Positions 1 to 8,197 are shown, counted from the first letter of the stretch. The stretch: 64,000 nt of DNA from an uncultured Emticicia sp. (GCF_937903345.1 NZ_CALCZQ010000031.1:310001-374000), one strand, 5' to 3'. Numbers and translations are program-made. The notes: generated by a model from the sequence alone, not told the origin.

Positions 1-1
1 T

Positions 2-70
2 ATTGAAAACACTATGCTCAACGGCGAAGTAATTCGCCTTGATGGAGCAATCAGAATGGGAGCGAAATAG
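2..70 (+). CDS. C-terminal end of an SDR family oxidoreductase (partial)
   Basis: The open frame enters from the left edge and stops with TAG at 68-70. Its 22 residues end in LNGEVIRLDGAIRMGAK, which is typical of the C-terminus of classical short-chain dehydrogenases, where a substrate-loop Leu-Asn-Gly is followed by the last beta strand and an Arg-Met tail. The NAD(P)-binding and catalytic parts lie outside the window. It reads in the same direction as the CouO-like amidohydrolase at 601. In actinobacterial p-hydroxycinnamate pathways an SDR (CouN) acts immediately before that hydrolase, so a beta-hydroxyacyl-CoA dehydrogenase role is plausible. That role is inference from context, because only the tail is visible. 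Confidence 0.65.
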   Translation: MENTMLNGEVIRLDGAIRMGAK

Positions 71-75
71 TTTCC

Positions 76-593
76 AATGACGAATTATTCGAATAACGAA
101 TGTCAAACAGATTTTCGACAAAACAAACAATTTTTGATTTAAAAATACTTTTATCGATATCGAAAGCCTAAAAAAATAGATACAAAAATTGGGTGATTTC
201 GGTAGTTTTACTTACAAGAAAGCTACCAAATGAGCATGAATTTAGGCCGTAAGAAATCAAATTGTTCGTTCTGCTCCATAAACTGCTGCAAATTATCGGG
301 CAGCTTGCAGAGGAAAGTCTAGTCCAAATTTTATCAATAAATTAAAAATTGTTGAAGAAGAATTAGACGAAACTATGTTTTGGTTAGCATTCATAGTTGC
401 TTTATTACCAGAAATTAGACAAGAAATTGTGCCAATTTATAAATAAGCTGATGAACTTTTAGCAATAACAGTTTCATCAATTAAAACAGCAAGAAAAAAA
501 ATTAAAAGAAGTGACGAATTTTTCAAACCACTAAATACAAATAAATTTTAATTTTAAAAAATTCGTAACTCGTCATTCGAATAATTCGTCATT
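76..593. repeat. Inverted repeat pair flanking the four-helix-bundle pseudogene
   Basis: A 19-bp arm at 76-94 is the exact reverse complement of 575-593, and weaker similarity extends a few bases inward. The pair brackets the decayed gene at 249-551. The core ATTCGTCATT, or its complement, also occurs outside this element, at about 10632 and twice near 15725-15765. The arms may therefore belong to a dispersed intergenic repeat family and need not be the ends of a transposable unit. Confidence 0.55.
249..551 (+). pseudogene. Decayed four-helix-bundle (23S rRNA intervening-sequence type) protein
   Basis: One reading frame from 249 to the TAA at 549-551 reads as the C-terminal three quarters of an S23/IVS four-helix-bundle protein. 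It has the family's RNQIVRSAPS-like helix, then NYRAACRGKS, then KLKIVEEELDETMFWL, and an ADELLAI helix. In-frame TAA codons at 279-281 and 444-446 break it, both at positions where the family has sense codons. No start or N-terminal helix is recognisable upstream. These small proteins are common in Bacteroidota, often next to mobile or hypervariable DNA, and their function is not settled. The copy is nonfunctional unless both stops are read through. Confidence 0.75.
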
Positions 594-600
594 AAAAAAT

Positions 601-1467
601 ATGATAGATATAAATAAAATTACAGCCATAGACGTACACACGCACGCTGAGGTGTCGTGTTGCCAGCCGCATGATGATTTTCGTCCTGAATTGGATGAAG
701 CATTTGCTAAATATTTTAAGTCGGACAAACGCCCAACCATTCAAGAAACAGCCGATTTTTATCGTGATAATAATTTGGCTTTTGTCATGTTTACCGTTGA
801 TTCGGAACATAATGTTGGCAAACGTCGTATTCCGAATATCGAGGTGGCTGAGGCTGCTCTAAAAAACGATGATGTAATGATTGCCTTTGCGAGCATCGAC
901 CCTCACAAAGGCCGAATGGGAGCCAGAGAAGCCCGTGATTTAATAGAAAATTATGGTGTAAAAGGCTTCAAATTTCATCCAACGGTACAAGGTTTTTATC
1001 CTTATGATAAAATGGCGTATCATCTTTACGAAGTGATAGCCGAATACAATTTACCGATGCTCTTTCATTCTGGGCATTCGGGTTTTGGCTCAGGTGTGCG
1101 TGGTGGAGGTGGTTTGCGTTTAGAATATTCAAATCCAATGCACCTTGATGACGTCGCAATTGATTTCCCTGACTGTCCAATTATAATTGCTCATCCTTCT
1201 TGGCCGTGGCAAGATGAAGCCCTTTCGGTAGCGATGCATAAGCCTAACGTTTACATAGATTTGAGTGGATGGTCGCCCAAATATTTTCCGAAACAGCTTA
1301 TTCAATATGCTAATACAATGCTCAAAAACAGGTTTCTTTTCGGAACTGATTTTCCATTAATTACTCCAGAGCGATGGATGAAAGATTTTGAAGAGGCAGG
1401 TTTCAAAGAAGAAGTAAGGCCCTTAATTCTGAAAGAAAATGCTATCAGAATGCTGGGATTGAAGTAA
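601..1467 (+). CDS. COG2159 amidohydrolase, probable 4-hydroxyphenyl-beta-ketoacyl-CoA hydrolase (CouO-like)
   Basis: This 288-residue metal-dependent hydrolase belongs to the ACMSD/amidohydrolase_2 family. The metal-site residues are visible: HxH at 13-15, His126 in FKFHP, His156 and His159 in FHSGHSG, and Asp250 in FGTDFP. The full length and the central SIDPHKGRMGAREARDLIE block resemble proteins annotated as 4-hydroxyphenyl-beta-ketoacyl-CoA hydrolase. That enzyme cleaves the beta-ketoacyl-CoA intermediate of p-hydroxycinnamate side-chain shortening to 4-hydroxybenzoate. The product would feed PobA and the pca genes downstream, and the SDR tail at 2-70 would be the preceding step. The family call is firm; the exact substrate is inference from similarity and context. 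The ATG at 601 gives the full domain. Confidence 0.75.
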   Translation: MIDINKITAIDVHTHAEVSCCQPHDDFRPELDEAFAKYFKSDKRPTIQETADFYRDNNLAFVMFTVDSEHNVGKRRIPNIEVAEAALKNDDVMIAFASIDPHKGRMGAREARDLIENYGVKGFKFHPTVQGFYPYDKMAYHLYEVIAEYNLPMLFHSGHSGFGSGVRGGGGLRLEYSNPMHLDDVAIDFPDCPIIIAHPSWPWQDEALSVAMHKPNVYIDLSGWSPKYFPKQLIQYANTMLKNRFLFGTDFPLITPERWMKDFEEAGFKEEVRPLILKENAIRMLGLK

Positions 1468-1635
1468 ATGTGTAGAACACACAATTAAACTGCCACTTTC
1501 TGATTGTTTTTGCCTATTTATTTGCCTATTTTGCATAGTTAAATCAAGGTATAATGCAGAAATTTGTTTATTAGTTATAATTTTAAAATTGCGATAAATC
1601 TTTAAACTCTCATTTGGGGGCAGCTGCTATATTCA

Positions 1636-2868
1636 ATGAAAATTATTATTATCGGTGGTGGAATTGGTGGATTGACTACCGCATTGAGTCTTCATAAGGC
1701 TGGATTCGAGGTTAAAGTATTTGAATCAGTCAAAGAAATTAAACCTTTGGGTGTGGGTATTAACACACTTCCGCATAGTGTTCGTGTATTAGAAAATTTG
1801 GGTTTACAAGAAAAAATTGCTCAAAATGCTATCGAAACGAGCGATTTAGTCTATTTTAACAAATTCGGTCAACAATTTTGGACAGAACCACGTGGACGGT
1901 TTGCTGGATACAAATGGCCTCAATTTTCAGTGCATCGCGGTGTTTTGCAGCTGTTGCTTTTTGATGAAGTTGTTGGAATACTGGGCAAGGATGCAATAAG
2001 GAAAAATCACCATTTAAGTCATTTTGAACAAACCGAGACCGAAGTAATTGCTCATTTTATAGATAAAGATACCAATGAAAAAATATTGGAAGAATGTGCT
2101 GATATTTTAATAGGTGCTGATGGCATCAATTCAGTTGTACGTCAGCAACTTTATCCTAACGAAGGATCGCCAGTTTATTCCGAAAATATTCTTTATCGCG
2201 GCACAACCACCATGAAACCATACTTGGATGGCACGTCCATGGCAATGATTGGTAGTTTACGGCAAAAAATGGTGGTTTATCCAATCGGTCAACCTGATGC
2301 AGATGGTAATTCATTAATCAATTGGGTAGGGAATATTAAAGAAGGGAAATCGAGACTTACGGCTCGTGATTGGAATCGAGAAGCCGATAAAGCAAGATTA
2401 GTAGAATTGTATAAAGATTGGAAATTCGATTGGCTTGATATACCAACGATGATTGATGGAGCAAAAGCTGTTTACGAATTTCCGATGTCTGACCGAAATC
2501 CATTGGATAAATGGACTTTCGGGCGAGTTACACTACTCGGTGATGCCGCTCACCCGATGTATCCAATCGGTTCAAATGGTGCTTCTCAAGCCATTATTGA
2601 TGCCGATTGCTTAACCGAATGTTTGAAAAGTACAAAAAATCCTTTTGAGGCACTTATGGAATATGATAAAGAAAGAGTCCCAGCAACTGCGAAAGTGGTC
2701 TTGCAAAACCGAGCCAAAGGCCCCGACGAAATAATGGATATGATGGAAGATTGGTTTCCAAAAGGTTTTACGAAAGATGAAATTCCGCATGAAGAATTGA
2801 AAAAAGTAATGGATAATTACAAAAAAGTAGCTGGCTTCGATATATACACTCTTAACCAAAAAAGCTAA
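1636..2868 (+). CDS. FAD-dependent aromatic monooxygenase (PhzS/PRK07538-like)
   Basis: A 410-residue class A flavoprotein monooxygenase. The dinucleotide-binding GGGIGG is at 7-12, the central GADG at 160-163 follows the DILI strand, and the FAD ribityl/phosphate motif GDAAHP is at 302-307 followed by a GSNGASQAI segment. The order and spacing match salicylate hydroxylase-type enzymes. The overall sequence is closest to the flavin-dependent oxidoreductase subgroup that includes the phenazine hydroxylase PhzS. It would use NAD(P)H and O2 to hydroxylate, or oxidatively decarboxylate, an aromatic acid. Only 3 bp separate its stop from the DUF3237 gene, so the two are probably co-transcribed. 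The aromatic substrate cannot be read from the sequence. Confidence 0.85.
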   Translation: MKIIIIGGGIGGLTTALSLHKAGFEVKVFESVKEIKPLGVGINTLPHSVRVLENLGLQEKIAQNAIETSDLVYFNKFGQQFWTEPRGRFAGYKWPQFSVHRGVLQLLLFDEVVGILGKDAIRKNHHLSHFEQTETEVIAHFIDKDTNEKILEECADILIGADGINSVVRQQLYPNEGSPVYSENILYRGTTTMKPYLDGTSMAMIGSLRQKMVVYPIGQPDADGNSLINWVGNIKEGKSRLTARDWNREADKARLVELYKDWKFDWLDIPTMIDGAKAVYEFPMSDRNPLDKWTFGRVTLLGDAAHPMYPIGSNGASQAIIDADCLTECLKSTKNPFEALMEYDKERVPATAKVVLQNRAKGPDEIMDMMEDWFPKGFTKDEIPHEELKKVMDNYKKVAGFDIYTLNQKS

Positions 2869-2871
2869 GTT

Positions 2872-3459
2872 ATGAAACACTCAATAAACCACAGAAATGC
2901 GAGGTTGATTTTTGCTGAAGAAAAAATCTGTCCTAATCGGTATTTCATTATCTGCATTGTTTTTTTTCTATTAAATATGGATTTATTTGCCCAAAGTTCA
3001 CCCGAAGCACCAGATTTAGAGTTTGTTTGTGAATTAAAAGTTAAGCTAAAAGCACCGTACATTGTCGGAGAAACGCCTCACGGTTTGCGTAGAATCATTC
3101 CAATAATAGGCGGAACTTTTGAAGGGCCAAAAATGAAAGGTGAGATTTTGGATGGTGGTGGCGATTGGCAAATTGTGAGAAAAGATGGCGTGGCCGAACT
3201 GGAAGCACATTATCAAATCAAAACCGATGATGGTGTAACGATTTATATCAAAAATACTGGCTTGCGTGTAGCTACGCCCGAAGTTGCAGCTCGAATCGGA
3301 AGAGGAGAACTTGTATCGCCATCAGATTACTATTTTCGTGCGATACCAAAATTTGAAGCACCACAGGGCAAATACGAATGGATGAATAACGCCATTTTTA
3401 TTTGTAAAGGCATCAGAAACCCAGACAACGTCACAATTCAAGTTTGGAAAGTTTTATAA
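2872..3459 (+). CDS. Exported DUF3237 (UPF0311) family protein
   Basis: The C-terminal 150 of 195 residues form a DUF3237 beta-barrel domain. It has the family's GGTFEGPKMKG strand pair, a GGGDW turn, a DGVTIYIKNTG segment and a closing DYYFRAIPKFE run. The N-terminus is unusual, with about 22 polar residues before a hydrophobic stretch (24-36) and a likely signal-peptidase site after LFA. Most family members lack such a leader. The ATG lies 3 bp after the monooxygenase stop, which suggests coupling. DUF3237 genes often accompany aromatic or ring-cleavage genes, but no reaction is established. The start is uncertain, since the next Met lies inside the hydrophobic segment. Confidence 0.75.
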   Translation: MKHSINHRNARLIFAEEKICPNRYFIICIVFFLLNMDLFAQSSPEAPDLEFVCELKVKLKAPYIVGETPHGLRRIIPIIGGTFEGPKMKGEILDGGGDWQIVRKDGVAELEAHYQIKTDDGVTIYIKNTGLRVATPEVAARIGRGELVSPSDYYFRAIPKFEAPQGKYEWMNNAIFICKGIRNPDNVTIQVWKVL

Positions 3460-3509
3460 ATGATTACTTGCTAAGCCTCTTTTATTCAACCTTATACACC
3501 TAATAAACA

Positions 3510-4808
3510 ATGACTTTCAACCCGAAAACCCTCATCGATCAAAACCCGATGACAGGTCTGCAGTATTCTACCATTTTTATTTGTTTTCTGATGAATATGC
3601 TTGATGGTATGGACGTACTGGTGATTTCTTACACCGCTCCCGCCATTGCCAAAGCATGGGATATCTCTCCACAGGCATTGGGGACAGTTTTTAGTGCTGG
3701 TCTATTCGGAATGACAATCGGTACACTTTTTTTAGCTCCTTTTGCCGATAAAATTGGCCGAAAATCCATTATTCTTATCAGCGGAATCATTATGGGCGTT
3801 TGTATTTATTTTACGTCTTACGCTGCTTCAATTACTGAGTTGTTGGTTTATCGTTTTGTAAGTGGGCTTGGCATTGGAAGTATGTTGGCAAGCACGGCAT
3901 CACTTGCTTCTGAATATACTCCCAATAAAACCCGCGATTTTTGGGTGAGTTTTGTAATTTCGGGTTATCCGATTGGGGCTGTGGTAGCGGGTTTGGTGGC
4001 TGCTAAAATAATTCCAACTGAAGGTTGGCAACAAATGTTTCGTATTGCGGGTATTGCTTCTATGTTTTCTGTGCCATTGATTCTGTTTTTTCTGTCAGAA
4101 TCAATTGATTTTTATGCACGAACTCAGCCCCAAAACGCTCTCGAAAAACTGAATAAGATTTTGGCCAAAATGAATATTCAGCCTTTAGAATCTTTGCCAA
4201 TAATTGATAAAATTAAGTCAAAATTACCCGTTGACCAATTGCTTAAAACCAACTTCAAAAAACCAACGCTTCAACTTTGGGCTGCTTTGTTCATGGCATT
4301 TGCGGCTTTGTATTTTTTGACAAGTTGGATTCCAAAATTGGCAAAAGATGCAGGACTTTCGATGGAATTGGCGATTTATGCAGGAACAGTCTTTAATATT
4401 GGAGCGTTTTTTGGAATTATTACACAAGGATATTTTTCGAGTAAATATGGCTTAAAGAAAACCCTGGGACTAATATTAGTACTAACAGGTGTTTTAATGG
4501 CTTCATTTGGCCTTTTTGTTGGCTCAGATGTAATCTTGCTTATTTTGGCACTATTAGGCTTTGGTATTCAAGGCGGTTTCGTTGGACTTTATGCACTTTC
4601 AGCCAGATTATATCCAACCGAATTTCGTACAACAGGCGTGGGTTGGGCAATGGGAGCAGGCCGATTGGGCGGAATCGTTGGCCCAATGATTGGTGGATTA
4701 TTGATTGGAGCTGGTTTGGGTATCGCTACAAACTTTCTCATTTTTGCTGTTCCAGCACTTTTATCAGGTTTGATTACTGCAAAAATAGATTCAAAAGAAA
4801 TAAGTTAA
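3510..4808 (+). CDS. pcaK: MFS transporter of the aromatic acid:H+ symporter (AAHS) family, PcaK-like
   Basis: A 432-residue protein with twelve hydrophobic segments. The N-terminal FLMNMLDGMDVLVISYTAP helix carries the acidic aromatic-acid signature (Asp-Gly-Met-Asp) of the AAHS family. MFS motif A, DKIGRK, is at 80-85 between helices 2 and 3, and a second RLYPTEFRTTGVG motif appears in the C-terminal half. These features match PcaK/BenK permeases that import 4-hydroxybenzoate, protocatechuate or benzoate with protons. It sits between the catabolic monooxygenase group and the LCIB-like gene, all on one strand. The family is certain; which aromatic acid it carries is inferred from the pca/pob genes. 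Confidence 0.85.
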   Translation: MTFNPKTLIDQNPMTGLQYSTIFICFLMNMLDGMDVLVISYTAPAIAKAWDISPQALGTVFSAGLFGMTIGTLFLAPFADKIGRKSIILISGIIMGVCIYFTSYAASITELLVYRFVSGLGIGSMLASTASLASEYTPNKTRDFWVSFVISGYPIGAVVAGLVAAKIIPTEGWQQMFRIAGIASMFSVPLILFFLSESIDFYARTQPQNALEKLNKILAKMNIQPLESLPIIDKIKSKLPVDQLLKTNFKKPTLQLWAALFMAFAALYFLTSWIPKLAKDAGLSMELAIYAGTVFNIGAFFGIITQGYFSSKYGLKKTLGLILVLTGVLMASFGLFVGSDVILLILALLGFGIQGGFVGLYALSARLYPTEFRTTGVGWAMGAGRLGGIVGPMIGGLLIGAGLGIATNFLIFAVPALLSGLITAKIDSKEIS

Positions 4809-4847
4809 AGAATTACCCAATTATTTTTTTACAACCCATTTAAAGTC

Positions 4848-5591
4848 ATGAAAAAAAGAGAAAAGTTAGCCATCATTCATCAGCATTATCCGAATGCCAC
4901 TACAACAATTGATAATGTAAATACATTGATTGATTTTGTTGAAAACGAACTCGATTTGGAAACCAGCCAAATTATGCTTGCTGATAGTATTTGTAGTGAT
5001 GATGTTAATAGTATTCAGTATCCCTCAAGAGCTCATGAGTTTTTAGGGCCTTTCAAAATGGGAGGTTTAAATGGGTTTCCGTTTACGGGCTTGACCGGAA
5101 TGGGAGCTTTTGCAAGTCATGTACCAGACGAAGGGGCTGTTTTTGTTTATTATGGCCCGCATATAGGTGTTTCTAAAAATGGAGCTATTGGTGAAATTCA
5201 TCGTGTTGGACAAACCAAAAATACAGGCTGTTGCGGAGCTGCCAAAGGAGCATTGGGTAAGTTGGTTAATAATCTTATCGAAGAAGGAAAAGTAAGCGAT
5301 ATGGACTATCAGATGAATACCATTGAGCAAATTTTACTTAAAGAAAAAGAACGAGTTTTATCGGCAGATCTTCCTATCAAAGAAGCCACCGAAGTAATTT
5401 ATGAAGCTATAGACCGTCGAATTTTAGAACTTGTAGCGGCTACAAAATATAATTGTAAATATATAATTTTGGTAGGTGTTATATTGATCAACAGTGATAG
5501 CGATATGGGCTCATTTACCGAAATAAGACGTTTTGAGTATATAAATCTTGCCACTCAGGAGCGAACTGTTTTACATCACAGTCTTACTTAA
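4848..5591 (+). CDS. LCIB/C-type (theta) carbonic anhydrase-domain protein
   Basis: A 247-residue protein whose first 140 residues resemble the algal limiting-CO2-inducible B/C domain. The putative zinc ligands are Cys49 (SICSDDV), His105 (YYGPHIG) and Cys128 or Cys129 (TGCCGA). Asp51 lies two residues after the first Cys, where the catalytic Asp is expected. The FGSSFN-GLGG-type core appears here as FLGPFKMGGLNGFPFTGLTGMGAF. The C-terminal 100 residues add a helical then beta segment. If active it would interconvert CO2 and bicarbonate in the cytoplasm. Its place in an aromatic operon rich in decarboxylations is suggestive, but activity is unproven and several algal homologues are inactive. 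Confidence 0.7.
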   Translation: MKKREKLAIIHQHYPNATTTIDNVNTLIDFVENELDLETSQIMLADSICSDDVNSIQYPSRAHEFLGPFKMGGLNGFPFTGLTGMGAFASHVPDEGAVFVYYGPHIGVSKNGAIGEIHRVGQTKNTGCCGAAKGALGKLVNNLIEEGKVSDMDYQMNTIEQILLKEKERVLSADLPIKEATEVIYEAIDRRILELVAATKYNCKYIILVGVILINSDSDMGSFTEIRRFEYINLATQERTVLHHSLT

Positions 5592-5790
5592 AACAATGAA
5601 ATTACTATTGTTTTTTACTTAAGAGGTCTCAAATGAAATCATCAGAAGAATCAATTGTTTAGGTCCTTCTCTGGATTTAAGTTATTTTAATAATCTTAAG
5701 AGGATACAATCAAACTAAATTAAGAAGGCATAAAATAATGGTTTTTTGCCAAATTATTTTTGTATTTAATTCACTAAATAGTCACATAAA

Positions 5791-6894
5791 ATGTCAAATT
5801 TTAGAGCCGATCACGTGGGTAGTTTACTACGCACAATAGAAGTAAAGGAGAATCGTTTTAAGTGGAAAAAAGGAGAAATTTCTGCTGAAGAACTAAGAGT
5901 AATAGAAGATGCAGGGATTGCCGAAACAGTAAAAATGTTGGAGGCAACAGGCATGAAGGCTATCACCGATGGCGAATTTCGCCGTGATTATTTTCACCTG
6001 GATTTCTTAAAAGAATTGGCCGGAGTTAGCGTAACTGGGGGTATAGATGCTAATCCCAATGCCAAAGCCGCCGAAGATGGTTTTACTCCGCCGATTTTGA
6101 GCGTAACAGGCAAACTCAAGCATGTAAAAGACATACAGTTAGCCGATTTTAATTATTTAAAAACGGTTGTTTCTCAAACTCCAAAAGTATCAATTCCTTC
6201 ACCAACAATGATTCACTTTCGTGGTGGCCGAAAATCAATTGATATTAATTCCTATCCAGATATGGACGAATTCTTTGCCGATTTAGCTGCCGCTTATCGT
6301 GAAGAAATTGCTCATTTATATGATGCAGGATTGCGTTATTTACAACTTGATGATACAAATTTAGCATATCTCTGCGACCCTAAAATGCGTGCCGCTGCAC
6401 AGGCGAGAGGCGAAGACCCTAACGAACTGCCACGTACTTATGCCGCTCTTATCAACTCCGTTATTGATAATCGCCCCGCTGATTTGATGGTGGGTATTCA
6501 CCTTTGCCGTGGAAATTACCGCAGTACGTGGTTTGCTGAAGGTGGGTATGAGCCAGTAGCCGAAATCCTTTTTAACGAAATAAATGTTGACCGCTATTTG
6601 CTCGAATACGACGATGAGCGTTCGGGCGATTTTGCTCCACTTCGCTTCATGCCAAATAATAAAAAAGTGGTGTTGGGCATTATTTCATCAAAAAAACGTG
6701 AACTCGAAAACATTGACGACCTCTGCAAACGTATCGACGAAGCGGCTCAATACACGCCAATCGAAAATCTTTGTGTGAGTCCGCAATGTGGATTTTCGTC
6801 AACGCACCATGGCAATGACATGAGCCACGATGACCAATGGCGTAAGCTTGATTTGACAGTAAATACCGCCCTAAAAGTTTGGGGAGAAGCATAA
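5791..6894 (+). CDS. Cobalamin-independent methionine synthase-like (MetE C-terminal) methyltransferase
   Basis: A 367-residue UROD/MetE-like TIM barrel of the COG0620 type. It corresponds to the catalytic C-terminal half of MetE and lacks the N-terminal half. The zinc motif is present as HxC at 237-239 (GIHLCRGN), a Glu near 272-276 and Cys333 in SPQCGFSS. Residues FRADHVGSLLR at the start are the standard substrate-loop opening of short MetE-like proteins. Such stand-alone proteins are widespread, and their methyl donors and acceptors are mostly unknown. In this aromatic island a role in taking a methyl group from a methoxylated aromatic is conceivable but only inference. A 199-bp gap upstream suggests its own promoter. 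Confidence 0.75.
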   Translation: MSNFRADHVGSLLRTIEVKENRFKWKKGEISAEELRVIEDAGIAETVKMLEATGMKAITDGEFRRDYFHLDFLKELAGVSVTGGIDANPNAKAAEDGFTPPILSVTGKLKHVKDIQLADFNYLKTVVSQTPKVSIPSPTMIHFRGGRKSIDINSYPDMDEFFADLAAAYREEIAHLYDAGLRYLQLDDTNLAYLCDPKMRAAAQARGEDPNELPRTYAALINSVIDNRPADLMVGIHLCRGNYRSTWFAEGGYEPVAEILFNEINVDRYLLEYDDERSGDFAPLRFMPNNKKVVLGIISSKKRELENIDDLCKRIDEAAQYTPIENLCVSPQCGFSSTHHGNDMSHDDQWRKLDLTVNTALKVWGEA

Positions 6895-6900
6895 AAAATG

Positions 6901-6922
6901 GGTCGAACTGGGAAGTTCGACC
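6901..6922. repeat. Short hairpin, GAACT/AGTTC type
   Basis: Nine-base arms at 6901-6909 and 6914-6922 are perfect complements around a 4-base loop. No T-run follows, so it is a poor intrinsic terminator. A related hairpin with a GCGAACT core is at 14320-14336 after pobA. The two look like members of a small palindromic repeat family placed just after stop codons. Confidence 0.55.
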
Positions 6923-6967
6923 AAGTACTAACCTATTATTATAAAACTTAATTTATAGCTATTCACC

Positions 6968-8080
6968 ATGAAAAAAGTCTTAATCCTATTATTTATCACG
7001 AAAGCAATTTTTGCCCAAAATATCGCTAAAACTGATACAGGAAGCATAAATGGAGTAAAATACCGAATTCTTTTTCCCGAAAACTGGAAAGGTAAATTGG
7101 TGATGTATGCACACGGGTATGAATTTATGGGGGCAAAACCATCGCAAAGCCAGAACCCAGAATTTCCAAAAAGAATGACTCCATTTTTAGAAAGAGGTTT
7201 TGCCGTAGCGGCTTCAGACTATGCTTTTCAAGGCTTTGCTTTGGCACAGGGCGTTGATGATACCGAAGCACTTCGCAAATATTTTATTCAAAATTATGGT
7301 AAACCTGATTCCACATTCATGGTTGGGCATTCGATGGGTGGCGGTATAACGCTTGCTATAATGGAGAATTTTAGCCAAAACTATAATGCAGGAATGCCGC
7401 TTTGTCCGTTGTCAAGTCGTCCGTATTTGCAATGTCGAAAAGAGTTTGATATTTATGCGACTTTCAATGGGCTTTTCCCGAATATCGTAACTTCATTGAA
7501 AGATATTTTTGATTTATCGAAGCCTTATCAAGCATCCGATTCTCGCAAGATGATGGCAAGAGCAATGGAAATCAAAAATGCCATCATTGCCAAAGATTCA
7601 ACACTGGGCGTGGCTTTTGCCAAGCGTTTTGACTTAAAATTCGATGATTTGCCATTTTCTTTGTTTTTCAACGAAAATGTTTTGAGAGATTTAGCACGAA
7701 AAACTGGTGGAAATCCATTTGATAATACCAATACGGTTTATATTGGTTTTCCCGATAATCTTTTGGTCAATAAAGTAGCCGAAAGAATGTCAGCAACTTC
7801 AAAACCTGACATTTTTAATAAATATGACCGTACAGGAAATATTGACAAGCCGATTTTGTTGATGCATACAATTTATGACCAACTGATTCCTGTAAATTAT
7901 GGCGTGACGAATTTCGAAAACATGGTACAACTACAAGGCAAAAATCAATTTTTTACAGTAAAACACACCAACGGACAAGGGCATTGCGTATTTACGGCCA
8001 ATCAAACAGGCAAAGCATTTGATGAACTCAGAAACTGGACGAAATCGGGAACAAAAGCGACGGCTGGTTTTATAGAATAG
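6968..8080 (+). CDS. Secreted alpha/beta hydrolase
   Basis: A 370-residue protein with a clear signal peptide (MKKVLILLFITKAIFAQ, cleavage near residue 16). The nucleophile elbow GHSMGG is at 120-125 with Ser122. The acidic residue is probably in HTIYDQLIP and the catalytic His in NGQGHCVF near the C-terminus. An HGYEF strand after LVMYA supplies the oxyanion region. It would act in the periplasm or outside the cell. Its place between aromatic genes and their AraC regulator suggests an ester hydrolase that releases phenolic acids, such as a feruloyl or chlorogenate esterase. That is inference, because the sequence does not match a named esterase family that I can identify. Confidence 0.7.
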   Translation: MKKVLILLFITKAIFAQNIAKTDTGSINGVKYRILFPENWKGKLVMYAHGYEFMGAKPSQSQNPEFPKRMTPFLERGFAVAASDYAFQGFALAQGVDDTEALRKYFIQNYGKPDSTFMVGHSMGGGITLAIMENFSQNYNAGMPLCPLSSRPYLQCRKEFDIYATFNGLFPNIVTSLKDIFDLSKPYQASDSRKMMARAMEIKNAIIAKDSTLGVAFAKRFDLKFDDLPFSLFFNENVLRDLARKTGGNPFDNTNTVYIGFPDNLLVNKVAERMSATSKPDIFNKYDRTGNIDKPILLMHTIYDQLIPVNYGVTNFENMVQLQGKNQFFTVKHTNGQGHCVFTANQTGKAFDELRNWTKSGTKATAGFIE

Positions 8081-8170
8081 TTCAAGTTTTTGTAATTCCT
8101 AAAAATTCGTAATCGCAACGGTCATTCAACATTTGTAATTTCTTGACTACACTTATATAAATTTTTACTA

Positions 8171-8197
8171 GAAAATGGCGGCTTCGGTCGCCTTTTC
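8171..8197. terminator. Bidirectional terminator with UUCG loop
   Basis: The stem GGCGGC (8177-8182), TTCG loop and GTCGCC (8187-8192) are flanked by an A-run and a T-run. It lies between the convergent hydrolase and AraC genes and can serve both. Confidence 0.75.
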
